From positions 10,538,983 through 10,602,982 of the forward strand of contig NC_051138.1 in the NCBI RefSeq assembly GCF_014839805.1: a DNA stretch of 64,000 nt, read 5' to 3'. This DNA comes from Manduca sexta. Taxonomy: Eukaryota; Arthropoda; Insecta; Lepidoptera; Sphingidae. A model generated the notes under the pieces. That model made no database searches and was not told the DNA's origin. It saw only the letters and a program-made list of their open reading frames with translations. The number at the start of each line of letters is the position of its first letter. Positions within the stretch are counted from its first letter, which is position 1. Shown in pieces: positions 1 through 11,539 of this stretch. Position numbers and translations under genes: made by a program.

Positions 1-1271
1 CTATCTTAGTACTGCATTATGCCGCTTGTTGGCGCCACGTGATATATGTAAGAATGACCTACATCTTTTAGTATACTTCTCTCTGTCGTTGTCTTGTCAT
101 TGCTGCGCTAATAAGTAATTACTGTTCTCAATAAATCTACTGATAGTATTTCAATCCTGTGTTACATCTCTCATAACCCATCACAAAACTTAGCGCGTTC
201 AAATAAACAGACATGTCAACTCTAGAATACTCTAAATAATATTATAAATGCTAAAGTTTGTGAGGATGTTTGTTAACTATTTTTATTATTGAATTAACGC
301 AAAAACAGCTGAACGGTTGAATGAATTTTGGCACACAGTGGACCAATATCTGAAATTAACACATAGGCTACTTTTTATCACGTTCGTTTGCTCCCATGAA
401 AATAATGTTATTGTTAGTCTATTTTCTTTTAAATAGACGTCGTTGGCGTCGTAGAAGTGACGCTTTGAATCGTTACAGTGTTTTAGGCACTTTTATAGTC
501 GGAAAGGCTTTCCACGCAGGCGTAGCCGCAAGAATACTTAGTATTTCATATTAGTATAGATATAATATAGTATTGGATATAGATATTACATTGTGTAACA
601 TAGACATAATATTGTAAAAGATACGAACATTTTTAAAATTTCCCTGAGTACACGAGTTAATTATACCTATGAGAAAATTCTAGATAATATTCTACAAGTG
701 AAATATCGTAGTTTATTCTAAACACAATTTTTATCTCGACATAGATACGCTAAAGTTCATGTCGCGGTGCGGAACAATACTGGAAGCATGACATAAACTT
801 GGAAGATTAAATATACCTGCAGCCGAGCACGAGGCACAACACAAATGCGTACAAAACATTAAGATTCTTTGCTGCGATTGTTATTTAAGACTTATACATT
901 TTCTACGTCTTTCCTAAGCAAGTGTACCTGGGTAAGTTCCTTATATCGCAAAGTCTATTAATGTGAGTTGAGCTAAAATCGGACACATGATCAGAGTTGG
1001 ATATCTTGCAAACTACAAGCCATGTCTTACAAAAACCACCGAAATAATAATATACAAAATTACAAATCTGATGATTCCGTGAAGAGCTGATGATCTTCAA
1101 ACGCCTGAATAGATCTTCTTGAATTACAGCTAAGAACCATCTTGATCACAGCTGCTTTCAAACGAATAAATCGTTTATAATGAGTTATGATACCACAGAC
1201 AGGCGTACAAAATATAGAAATATACACATCTTTATAATGATTTCTTATGTTTACGCGAATGTTAGACATTT
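1..1271. other. gene-free flank with a Helitron-like 5' fragment
   Basis: AT-rich DNA with no credible coding frame. From about 236 to 420 the sequence (ATTATAAATGC, then AAAGTTTGTGAGGATG, then ACACATAGGCTAC) matches the 5' part of the Helitron at 57350, so this is a fragment of the same repeat. The rest shows nothing recognisable. Confidence 0.6.
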
Positions 1272-1802
1272 AAATTAAACTAATTTTCGGATTCTATCGC
1301 GGTATTAGTGTTTTATTTTCTCCCGACGTTTCGAAGACTTTGCAGCCTTCATGGTCACGGGGAGGACTGAGGTGTTTTCATCCGCAAAGTCAAAGTTACA
1401 ATATCTACCTACATTTTACAATTATACAACTTTTTTAAAATTTTAGCTGTGGGTGGTCCGATCTACGCAGAATGAGCTCACAGTGTCTAGAAGTTTGGCA
1501 GCCGGTCTTTTGGGTTCCGATTTAATTAAATGTAGAACTGGATCCCAGGCTTGTGCAAGCTTCCAACCATCTTCCCTATTGAAATTAGGATGTTTTTTAA
1601 TTTCAATAGCCTCGCGAATCATCCTGGGCAGGAATCGGTGTTCTTTGGCGAGGATTTGTGGCTTGTCTAGTCGCAGATAATGATTGGCGCCTCTGTCAGA
1701 ATGTTCAGCGACTGCAGACTTGGTCGAGCGTCGGTGTTTCACGTCAGCTATATGTTCTTTTACGCGGGTCCTTATATTTCTTTTTGTTTGCCCGATATAA
1801 GA
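1272..1802 (-). repeat. PLE inverted arm 1
   Basis: About 530 bp that is the near-identical reverse complement of 3060-3590. It holds the C-terminal endonuclease codons, the 3' UTR and a hammerhead-like motif (about 1321-1357). Confidence 0.9.
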
Positions 1803-2141
1803 GAGGCCACAGTTGCAATCTATTTTGTATACTCCCGGTTCTTGTAGAGGTATATGACACTTGACAAGTGGTAAAAATTGACTACTCTTCTTAGGCGGCT
1901 TAAAATAAGTTTTTAAGGAAGCACGCTTCAGGATGTAGCCAATCTTGTCGGTGACTCCTCTTACATACGGTAATACAACCGGAACACGTTCAACTGTGGC
2001 TGGTTTCACTCGGTTTCTGTGACGGCGGCGTGGAATTTGGAGCTTGTTGTCTCGCAGTACTTGCTTGACATGTTGCAGCTCAGCGGCCAGGTGTTTCTCG
2101 TCACAGATTCCTTGTGCTCTCTGAAACAAAGATTTGCCCAC
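1443..2141 (-). pseudogene. PLE GIY-YIG endonuclease domain
   Basis: A 232-codon open frame from the first ATG. GVYKIDCNCGLSYIGQTKR, around residues 100-120, is the GIY-YIG nuclease signature, preceded by a Cys-containing linker as in Penelope proteins. Homology runs upstream of this ATG: codons for THTDKYLNGESHHHSKQ (about 2190-2142) and IRNPNQTLSHTVYRK lie in the same frame, split by a TAG where this family normally has a Pro codon (YRKPTHTD). So the ATG at 2141 is not the natural start; the domain is the C-terminal part of a single RT-endonuclease ORF. Confidence 0.85.
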
Positions 2142-2260
2142 AGTAGCTAACTGTTTTGAATGGTGATGAGATTCACCGTTCAGATATTTATCAGTATGGG
2201 TCTATTTCCGATACACAGTATGACTTAAGGTCTGATTAGGATTACGGATGATTAAAACAT

Positions 2261-3077
2261 CTAAATAAATAAATCTAAGAAAGCAAGAGATTTATGGTGT
2301 TCTAACTCCATAGTAAATTGGATTTTATTGTTGATGGAGTTGAGGTGATTTAAAAATGCAGTTACTTTATCAGATGGTAAAATTGTGAAAGTATCGTCTA
2401 CGTACCGTTTATAAAACCTTGGAGTGACCGGGGCTGTACTGACTCAGGGCTGTCTCCTCGAAGTCCTCCATAAATATATCGGCGACTACCGGAGATACAG
2501 GGGAGCCCATCGCTACACCCTCAACTTGTACATAGAACTGATTATTCCACAACATATAGCCAAATGTAAGGCAATGTTGGAGTAGTTCTGCATATTCTAC
2601 AGGAATGTTATTCTCTGCTAACTTCTTAGATACAATTCTGATGCAATCTTGTACTGGTAAGCTCGTAAAGAGAGACTGGACATCAAAACTGACCATAGTT
2701 TCATTGTCAGCTAATTTTAGGTCTTTAATATCGCTGACAAATTGGTATGAATCCATCACAGACGCTCTAGTGTTTCCTCTAAGTAGTGAAAGCACTTTTG
2801 CTATGTGCTGAGCCAATCTGTAGGTTGGTGTGTCGATCTGACTCACAATGGGACGTAGCGGAGCATTTAATTTGTGTATTTTCGGCAACCCATACAGTTT
2901 AGGCGGTTTTGCACACGAAGGAACGAGTAAGTTTATGTCAAGATTTAACTTATCGGAGTAATCTTTTATTAAAGAGCTAGTAGCCTTTAATACTTTGATA
3001 GTCGGGTCTATTTTGACTATTTTATAGGTACTTACATCCGATAAAAGTTGTTCCATTTTCTTATATCGGGCAAACAA
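2261..3077 (-). pseudogene. PLE reverse transcriptase, frameshifted
   Basis: The first frame (3077-2409, 222 codons) has the PLE fingers and palm: YGLPKIHK near residue 61, RPIVS near 75, the first catalytic aspartate in MVSFDVQSLFTSLP near 130, and GVAMGSPVSPVVADIF near 189. It ends in a false stop at 2409. A +1/-1 change there continues the protein in another frame as RFYKRYVDDTF, which holds the YVDD active-site motif, through to LAFLDLFI and a stop at 2261-2263. The first codons (MFARYK) are read from the inverted arm, so the true N-terminus has been replaced. Function in other copies would be target-primed cDNA synthesis; this copy is dead. Confidence 0.85.
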
Positions 3078-3590
3078 AAAGAAATATAGAGACCCGCGTA
3101 AAAGAACATATAGCTGACGTGAAACACCGACGCTCGACCAAGTCTGCAGTCGCAGAACACTCTGAAGGAGGCGCCAATCATTATCTGCGACTAGACAAGC
3201 CGCAAATCCTCGCCAAAGAACACCGATTCCTGCCCAGGATGATTCGCGAGGCTATTGAAATTAAAAAACATCCTAATTTCAATAGGGAAGATGGTTGGAA
3301 GCTTGCACAAGCCTGGGATCCAGTTCTACATTTAATTAAATCGGAACTCAAAAGACCGGCTGCCAGACTTCAAGACTCTGTGAGCTCATGCTTGCGTAGA
3401 TCGGACCACCAACAGCTAAAATTTTAAAAAAGTTGTATAATTGTAAAATGTAGGTAGATATTGTAACTTTGACTTTGCGGATGAAAACACCTCAGTCCTC
3501 CCCGTGACCATGAAGGCTGCAAAGTCTTCGAAACGTCGGGAGAAAATAAAACACTAATACCGCGATAGAATCCAAAAATTAGTTTAATTT
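3060..3590 (+). repeat. PLE inverted arm 2 with partial GIY-YIG frame
   Basis: Inverted copy of arm 1 on the + strand. It carries a 102-codon open frame (3119-3427) equal to the last third of the endonuclease protein, with only a few substitutions (for example SEGGANHY for SDRGANHY), then the shared 3' UTR. It begins abruptly at TTATATCGGGCAAAC, next to the RT start. The few differences between arms suggest that they arose at or shortly before insertion. Confidence 0.88.
3503..3541 (+). ncRNA. hammerhead-ribozyme-like motif in PLE arm
   Basis: The arm reads GACCATGA, then a short GAAG/CTTC stem around GCTGCAAAGT, then GAAAC and GTCGGG. This has the order of a hammerhead core (CUGANGA, stem II, GAAA, stem III). 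The mirror copy is at 1321-1357 on the - strand. Hammerhead ribozymes are known in Penelope-like terminal repeats. The first conserved box is degenerate here, so activity is doubtful. Confidence 0.35.
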
Positions 3591-3869
3591 CAATATACAC
3601 ATCTTACAATTTAGAGCGTCTCTTTTTTTCCGTCGTGGTTTTAGAAATCTATTTTAAGCTCATAACTCTTAAAAGATTATTTTTACCGTGCAATTAAAAC
3701 ATATATTTAACTAAACCTTGTTACTTACACAATTCTCACACCAATAAAATTGTCCACAATATGTTAAATATAATTCATTATATTATAAATATAGGCACAA
3801 ATAAATTAATACAAACAAAACATCGTGCTATCGTTATCGGCTATCGTGCTGTATTTTAAACGGTTTTTA

Positions 3870-4220
3870 TTTAGCTCACCCCGTTTGTTTGTTTGGGTCA
3901 AATTTAGTAACTGAAATTTAACCCTCTTCCCATTAACCGATTGATCTGAAATTTGGTATACGCCTTTGATTCTGGTGACAATACAATTATCCATATTCAA
4001 TATTATTGTGAATCCAAGATGGCCGCCGCTACAAGATGGCGGACAACTTAGTTTTTTTCAATCCCATCAATATGGGTATCAAATGAAAGGGCTTGTCAAG
4101 TAGAATTCAGTTCACTATACAAAATCAAAATCAAAGATGGCCACTGCTACAAAATGGCGGATAACGTAGTTTTCAATCCCATCAATATGGGTGTCAAAAT
4201 AAAGGGCCTGGTAAGTATAA
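3870..4220. repeat. dispersed repeat, 5' part, split by a Helitron
   Basis: Contains two imperfect tandem units of about 120 bp, each with AGATGGCC, a CTACAAGATGGCGGA-like block, CAATCCCATCAATATGGG and a run ending near CTATACAAAAT (first unit about 4018, second about 4135). The second unit stops at 4220 and resumes after the Helitron at 5221 (ACAGTATACTATACAAAAT), so the Helitron landed inside this older repeat. Confidence 0.7.
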
Positions 4221-5220
4221 TCTATACTATTATATAAAGCTGAAGAGTTTGTTTGTTTGTTTGAACGCGCTAATCTCAGGAACTACCGGTCCAAACTGAA
4301 AAATTCTTTTTGCGTTGGATAGCCATTTGTTCGTGGAGTGCTATAGGCTATATGTCATCACGCTATACCCAATAGGAGCGGAGCAGTAATGGCTAATCTC
4401 AGGAACTACCGGTCAAAACTGAAAATTTGTTTTTTTGCCTTGGATAGCCCTTTGTTCGTGGAGTGCTATCGGCTATATATCATCACGGTATACCCAATAG
4501 GAGCGAAGCAGTAATGGCTAATCTCAGGAACTACCGATTCGAACTGAAAATTTTTTTTGTGTTGAATAGTCCTTTGGTTGTGGAGTTCTCAAAGTTATAT
4601 ATCATCACGCTATGACCAATAAGAGCGGAGCAGTAGTGGCTAATCTCAAGAACTACCGGTTTCAACTGAAAAATTCGTTTTGTGTTGGATAGCCCTTTAT
4701 TTGTGGAGCGCTATAGGCTATATGTCTTCACGCTATGTCTAATAGGAGCGGAGCAGTAATGGCTAATCTCAGGAACTACCAGTTTGAACTGAAAAAATCT
4801 TTTTGTGTTGGATAGCCCTTTGTTCCTGGAGTGCTATAGGCTATATATCATCACGCTATGACCAATAGGAGTGGACCAGTAATGAAACATGTTGCAAAAA
4901 CGGGGAAAAATTATTAGTTTTGAGAGCTTCCGTTGCGTGCGCTGCGTAAACGGTTAAAGTTATGCAACAATGATGTATGACGGGATTGTTCCTCTTAGAA
5001 AGTTCTAAAAAATATATTATAAAACAAAGACCCCCGCTGCATCTGTCTGCCTGAACGTGTTACACTCAAAAACTACCCAACCTATTAAGATGAAATTTGG
5101 TATGGAGACAGTTTGAGATCCTGGGAAGAACATAGGCTCCCGGGAAACTACTACTTTTATAACGGAAAACTTAAGCCTGAAAAACTTTATAACGCGGGCG
5201 GAGCCTCGGGCAAAAGCTAG
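4221..5220 (+). mobile_element. non-autonomous Helitron, copy 1 (five internal tandem units)
   Basis: Starts TCTATACTATTATATAAAG after an A and ends AAAAGCTAG before a T: the 5' TC, 3' CTAG and A/T insertion of Helitrons. A GC-rich stem-loop (GCGG...CCGC-like, here mutated to CCTC) precedes the 3' end. Behind a short (TTTG)n tract, five units of about 123 bp begin TAATCTCAGGAACTAC at 4271, 4394, 4519, 4641 and 4764. There are no coding frames. The same family occurs at 37532 and 48692. Confidence 0.85.
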
Positions 5221-5330
5221 TACAGTATACTATACAAAATTACAATATGAATCTCCCACCCAAAAAAATTCAAAAATGCCATCTTTTGTCATAGGTGTTT
5301 ACATGAATGTATATTGCATTTTTTTTGTTA
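5221..5330. repeat. dispersed repeat, 3' part after the Helitron
   Basis: Continuation of the repeat interrupted at 4220. It resumes at CAGTATACTATACAAAAT, matching the inner unit before 4130, and fades out by about 5330. Confidence 0.55.
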
Positions 5331-5539
5331 GCGAACCCAGCAAATTGTCAATGTAATAGAAAATGACAGGACTGAATCAATATAAACACCCACCGAAACA
5401 TCAGTTTAACGAAGCAATGCATGGGGCTCAATCACTTAGGTTTAACTGCTATGAAGTCCTTGGTTAGAATACCGGGTCAGAAAAAGTGATGTTAAAGTTT
5501 TTTTATGAATATTTTTTTTATTATTTAATAACATTGAAT

Positions 5540-5822
5540 AACGCGACGAGCTTGCCGTTCGCCTGATGGTAAGCGATACGACCGCAGTAGAAACACCATC
5601 CAACATCTTGTATTACAAAGTATTGTTTAGTATTCCACTACGCTCACCATCCTGAGACATGAGATATTGAGTCTCATTATGTCCAGTAGTTACACTCGCT
5701 ACAATGTCCTTCCAACTGGCACACAACAATGACTACTTACACACTGCTACTTGGCGGCAGAAGTAGACATTGCGATGGTACCTACCCAGACGGACTCACA
5801 TATGAGAGACCTACCACCAGTG
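5540..5822. repeat. widespread lepidopteran interspersed repeat
   Basis: Contains blocks I know from many lepidopteran genomes: GCCTGATGGTAAGC near the start, then TTACACTCGCTACAATG, CACACAACAATGACTAC, TTGGCGGCAGAAGTAGA, GGTACCTACCCAGACGG and CCTACCACCAG at the end. No complete protein frame. Its class is not certain; it may be a LINE 3' end. Confidence 0.6.
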
Positions 5823-7807
5823 ATTATGGCGATATGCTTGTCATCTATCTCAACCTGATACGGAACACATTTGTCGAAATGTGCTCGAATCGTACTTCTG
5901 CTTACCCTTTGGGGGTTAAGGCATGATTTGTATATTACCTACCTTGTCCAAAATAGTATTACAATAACATACCGTCGATATCTCGACAAAAAAAATGAAC
6001 TAAAATATTATATATGTGGGAAACGGAACGTGATTTGCGGGAGTGAGAGGGATGTATAAGAAAGAGAGAGGAAGGAGATAGGAAAACAAGATGGCGTATA
6101 CGTAGTCAGGGGTCATCCTCCTGGATGTGATTTTTTTAAAAGACTTAGTTTAAGGTAATTTTGATTTAATTAAAGTGATTTATATGAAGAAGGTGTTTTG
6201 TCTCGGCATTTTTTCTCACATATATATATTTATTATAATATTATAATTTAGTATGTTTTCCTATCAACAAAAGAATGAGTAAATATACAACAGTGATTAT
6301 CATTTTATACAATAATAAGACTGTTATTCGTTACTAACTTCTCAAAAAATATGAACATCTAAAGACCAATCTTTTAATAGTTGACCAATTAACCTATGTA
6401 AATTAAATTATTATAAAATACAGCCGGTTGGGCCCACATCAAGGGATGCCGAGGTGACAATCCAAACAAGTTTGACCCGCCAGTACGCCGCGCCGCTATT
6501 CTGATTAACAAAACTTTACGGCTGTGCTCGGCCGAACTGTTTCATAAATGTACTGCATTTAAAGTTTTAGCTTTACAAAACAAATTTCAGACTTATTAGT
6601 GGGTTATATTTTTATTTTAGAGAAACTGCGCCGATGTAAAATTGATCACATAACGTTTTAATAAGATACATTGGACTATGAAGTTGCTTACCTATTTCTA
6701 AATTGGATACGATCCCCGGGTCGCGGAAAGTGATATAGGGTTTTACACTTAATAGACCCCGCAGTCTAGAATCCATACACGATACGGCAATAGGCTTGCT
6801 CTCTGTCACATCATGGCAAGGAATACATACAGCTCAAAGTGAGTGCCGCAGTTGCGCCTCTGTCTACCCATACGGGGACAAAAGGTTTAGGTGTGTGTGA
6901 AATCGAAAAATATTTCTAAAATCCCAAACCAGCATTAATGACTTTAAATAATATTATATTATAATGAGCATCCAAATCCAATGTCATTATAAAATTAATA
7001 ATTTAAATAAATTTCTATGGTTGCACCTTTACAACTCGAAGTCACTGGAATGATGTTTGCGACGGTTCATAATTAGCTGCAAGTTGTCGTGTATATTCCA
7101 GCTTAGACAGTAACTCCGAGTCAAACAGCTACATTCAACTCGGATAAGGATATAATTCTAGCGGGACTATCAAAATTAGATTAATTTTAGTATGTTACGA
7201 ACGAATATAAAAAATACACACACACACACTCACGCATTTATCGCCAAGCATCATACCGACTTATCGCTGTGCGTATTCCATCTCATGATTCAAGACTCCG
7301 GACTGTTACTGAGCAGAAAAACCCAATACAACTTTGTTCGACCTGGAATTCGGACTTTCGAAGACCTGAGCGCGGCAGTTGTATCGTAAAACAAATACGC
7401 CGCCGAGATAGTCGCTAATAAACGTATGAAATATACGATTAAACTGCATATAAGTAATTAATTACAGAAACTATGAAGATTACATTTTTTACTAAGCGAA
7501 TGTATAAAAACAAACAAGGGGTTTATTAATTAGAAAATTTTAAAATAGATGTTGGAACAATACAACTATTTTAACGAAGCCACATACAGAAGTGCCAAAG
7601 AGATTATGTTTCCGGACAACTGATGATTAGTTTTAGTATTTACCTATATATCCATCAAACTTAGGTACATAAGATTTATGTAGATAATAATATACTTTCA
7701 CTTATTTTGCTTGTGTTAATATAAGTTTCGATGGGGCTGGAATGTTCTTATGCATAAAATCCTGAAATATTCAATACAGATACAAAAAAACACAACATGA
7801 ATATCAC
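5823..7807. other. gene-free interval
   Basis: AT-rich with no supported gene. It contains a purine-rich run at 6045-6085 and a short CA repeat at about 7213-7230. The 65-codon frames here have no domain or splice context. Confidence 0.6.
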
Positions 7808-7821
7808 TTTTATATTCCCAA

Positions 7822-8153
7822 TATATAATAATAATATCAGCCCTGTATTATATACTTGCCCACTGCTGAGCTCGGGCCTCATCTACTACTGGGAGGGATT
7901 AGGCCTTAAGTCCACCACGCTGGCCTAGTGCGGATTGGTATACTTCACACACCTTCGAAATTCCTATAGAGAACTTCTCAGATGTGTAGGTTTCCTCACG
8001 ATGTTTTCCTTCACCGTCAAAGCGAACGATAAATTCGCAAAGAATACACACATGATTTTTTAGAATAGTCAGAGGTGTGTGCCCTTGGGATTTGAACCTG
8101 CGGACATTCGTCTTGACAGTCCGTTCCACACCCAACTAGGCTATCGCCGCTTT
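7822..8153 (-). mobile_element. tRNA-derived SINE with intact 14-bp target duplication
   Basis: Read on the - strand it starts GCGGCGATAGCCTAG, with a Pol III A box (TAGCCTAGTTGG, 8132-8143) and B box (GGTTCAAATCC, 8088-8098), a tRNA-unrelated body and a 3' end with TATAATACAGGGCTGATA and ATT repeats. It is flanked by a perfect 14-bp direct repeat, TTTTATATTCCCAA, at 7808-7821 and 8154-8167. Other copies of the family lie at 13445, 16425 and 33640. Confidence 0.9.
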
Positions 8154-8167
8154 TTTTATATTCCCAA

Positions 8168-11100
8168 CGGATACATAATTATTAACCAGTTAATATGCGC
8201 TATGATTAACATGCTTATAATATTCTAATAACTTTTGGTGATGTGAAAAAGATTTTTCCAAGATGAAAGTCCCGCTATATATTTTCACAGGATAAAAATT
8301 AGCCTATGCCTCAAGGTCTCAAACTAATTCATCAGATAATTAATAATATCAGAATAATACTTACGGACTACAAAAAATAATATAATAATCTGAAACGTAT
8401 TTAGAAAACTGTATAAATATCTAGAGTCACATTCATCTCCATAATATTTAATGTTTCGCATAAAAAAAAAATTGATGCTATATGCTAACTTCTTTCATTA
8501 TCTTTTCTTAACTGTCGGTATTACAATCTAACGACATTATTATTCTTTCATTTACGATGGCTAAATCCATAGGGCTACACATAGAGTATTCATTACTTAA
8601 AATAATAATTGTGTTAGTACTGGGAAACATAACATAACAATATATTATGTTCTATTTACATTTTTATTCAGTAAATTTTATTAACATTAGGTACAAATTA
8701 TTGTTATATATTTTTTAATACCAATCCCCTGTTTTGATATATATATTTATTCACTTACAAAATAGACTACAATGACATGGTGACAATTTAAGTTTCGCTT
8801 ATGATTTATACGTATACAAATTAATACTTAATAGTTAGTAGGCCCTTTCCTTCAAAGGGAGCATATCTGTCCTTACCAATAATTATGGTCGTCCTATTCG
8901 ACGAATCATTTTGATAGTGATATACCTAGGTAAAAGTTAAAAAGAGTCAAGAATACCCTATTTACCTATACAGCGTTCTTTGAATTAGAACTGCCGTCAT
9001 TACAATAAAACGGATTCGCCTCCGTAGACGTAATAGAGCCACCTAACTATATAAATTGAAATACTAAAATAAGACAGTAAAAGTCCACACGATAAACGTA
9101 CTTAAGTACATAAACATAGTACGTAATTTAGAATCACATTCCCATTGTGGATGCAGTTTGAATAGCGCTAATTAATTACCTCTCTTTGTACCAGTGATTT
9201 TCAGCAGATATTTATAATAAATGAGCAAACGTGGTGACCTACTGCGCTGGATTAATGTTTTATTAGCCACTAGATTTAGTCCGCGGTTATGTTCGAGATC
9301 GAACGTGTACAAAATTTAAAATTATAACAAATTTAATATATACTTAATGATCATAATGGAATAATTACGAATCATAATTTGAATCGGCTACGCGGCCACA
9401 CCTCACGTGATCCTGAATAAGAAGTAACTTTTAAGTAAGTATTATTTGGTCTTTAAAATTGTTCTAGCAATACGTCTTTCTTACTTTTTATTCCTGTTTT
9501 TAATACAATGTATGAAATATTTTATTTATAGTATTAAGACACAGACTTGAATACAAGTTATTAATAATAATGATACCATGTTACATGTTTTTTTTTTACA
9601 ATTTATGTGCTACCTACCGTCTGTCTAACGTCAAACCTATGAACCTCCGCTGAATCCAATCCCAAAGTCGTGCTAGAGAAATCCATACTTAATTTTCCTT
9701 GACTTGGAACTCGAACCAAAACCTTTCCAGTCGACAACAGATATTGCGGTTTGGCCAATTCAATGAAATCATATGAAGCGATACAGATTTAAACCATATT
9801 AATTTTGGTTTAACGCTAATTTTCAATTAAAAACTTAGTACTGTGTACCCTATGTTAGACAAATGAGTAGTCTTGTAAAGCAAACTACCTAATCCGTAAG
9901 GCGATGTTGTTCCAGAACAGTTCGGGAATGAATAGATCTGTCCCGAAAGCGTGCAAGTAGCGTGAACCCGGTACTTGTATCTTATAATTACATATTTGAG
10001 TTAATTTTTACACTTGCCTGCGAATATAAATTAAATGTAAATTAATATTGTTTGTCGGGTAATCACGGAATTTTGGAATATACAAAATTAGATTTATACA
10101 TTAACACTATAATTAATCATTATTTCGATTAGTAATACAGTTTTTTTAAATACAATAAAAGATTATATCTACATTAGTATAGTAACTGTGTCACAGATAT
10201 TAACGGGCAGCTCAGTGGTTAAAAGGCGACGGTTTATATTCTATAATATACAAAGAAAACGTTCTGTAGATACTTCAATAAAATGTATATGTTTATATGT
10301 CCTAGTATCTACTTATGTACTTTTATGGATAATTCATTATCCTCATACTCATTTACTATGATACATTTTATGAATCATTGTTTTACATACAATTGCGTTC
10401 CTATAGTTACAATATTTTTTATGCTTTTGAACTAAATATTTTGCGGAAGGTCTTATGCAGTCATTGTTAATAGCTCAGTTAATAGTTTGAAGCAACTGAC
10501 AGATTTACAGTCATGTTTATTGACAACATATTATTGATAATTTTTGCACGGTACCTCAAGCAATACTTCAGCGGGCATAAGTGTGCATTTTTTTCAGATT
10601 TAATTATTAAAACTGAATATGTCAAAAGCTGTGTATATTATATTCCAATCTCTATGAGTTATTTTCATTACTTTCACGGTATTAACTAATTCGAATTCCG
10701 CAATATTTTCTACGTGATTTGATGCTGTGTCTAATCTAACTAATCACATTTTATTTGAAAGTACCAAACATAAATGACACTTATGGTCTGTGTCACAACC
10801 TCTTAGCAAATGCTACTCGTCATATAAATCTACAAGCCGATCAAATACAAAAGACACTTTAATCTATGCTTCCAAACAAATGGTACTTAAATGAATACTA
10901 TCTGCATTAGCTACCTAATACATAATTGTCAAATAAATAAAATTTACTTGAGACTTGTATAACAGACGCTTAAGGTTCCAATTCCAACACTATTTGAGTA
11001 TTGTAACTGTTAATAGAAATACGAATGAACAGATTGTTACATTAATTTCCATAACAATATAGTCTAGCTTATGGTTCGATTGTTCTCGAACTCAGAAAGT

Positions 11101-11529
11101 AGTTTGTGCTCGAGCACTTCGCAGAGACATCACAACTATCTATGTATATACATTATTCACAGTCTGTAGCATAAATTAAAGCACTTACAGCATAATTTAT
11201 TTGTATTCCGAGTTTTAATAATCCTATTCACATTGGAGCGTATTTATGAAAAAGAAAATATAAAACTGCGTTACGTTATTTTAAAGGTAAAATTAATATG
11301 ATTACTCTATTAATCTGATGTTTATCATCATATACATAAAAAGAAACTTACGAAAAAAATTGCATGGAAATGACCTGCGCTCTTCATTCTCCGAGACTGT
11401 TGTCAACTCCTATAATTAAATTACCGGAGGCTGGAAGCCAAGCACCTACCAAAATATTAGAATGACATAACCTAACTTGAGACTTATAGATTAAATTATT
11501 CCCATATTTTTTTCTTTTTTATTAGCGTT
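8168..11529. other. gene-free interval
   Basis: About 3.4 kb of AT-rich sequence. No frame with recognisable content, no convincing repeat boundary and no RNA gene. Confidence 0.6.
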
Positions 11530-11539
11530 AACCATTGTA

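Larger units (their letters stand above)
1272..3590 (-). mobile_element. Penelope-like retroelement (PLE), decayed, with inverted arms
   Basis: A Penelope-like element reads on the - strand: a reverse transcriptase region (3077 to about 2261) followed by a GIY-YIG endonuclease region (to 1443), the domain order typical of PLEs. The unit is bounded by two inverted arms of about 530 bp (1272-1802 and 3060-3590), which are copies of the element's own 3' part: end of the endonuclease gene plus 3' UTR. Inverted terminal duplications (pLTRs) are known in this group. The coding region has at least two frameshifts and an in-frame TAG, so this copy cannot make a full protein. Confidence 0.88.

Noticed and set aside
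6612..6809. 65-codon - strand frame
   Set aside because: No recognisable content; no support beyond length.
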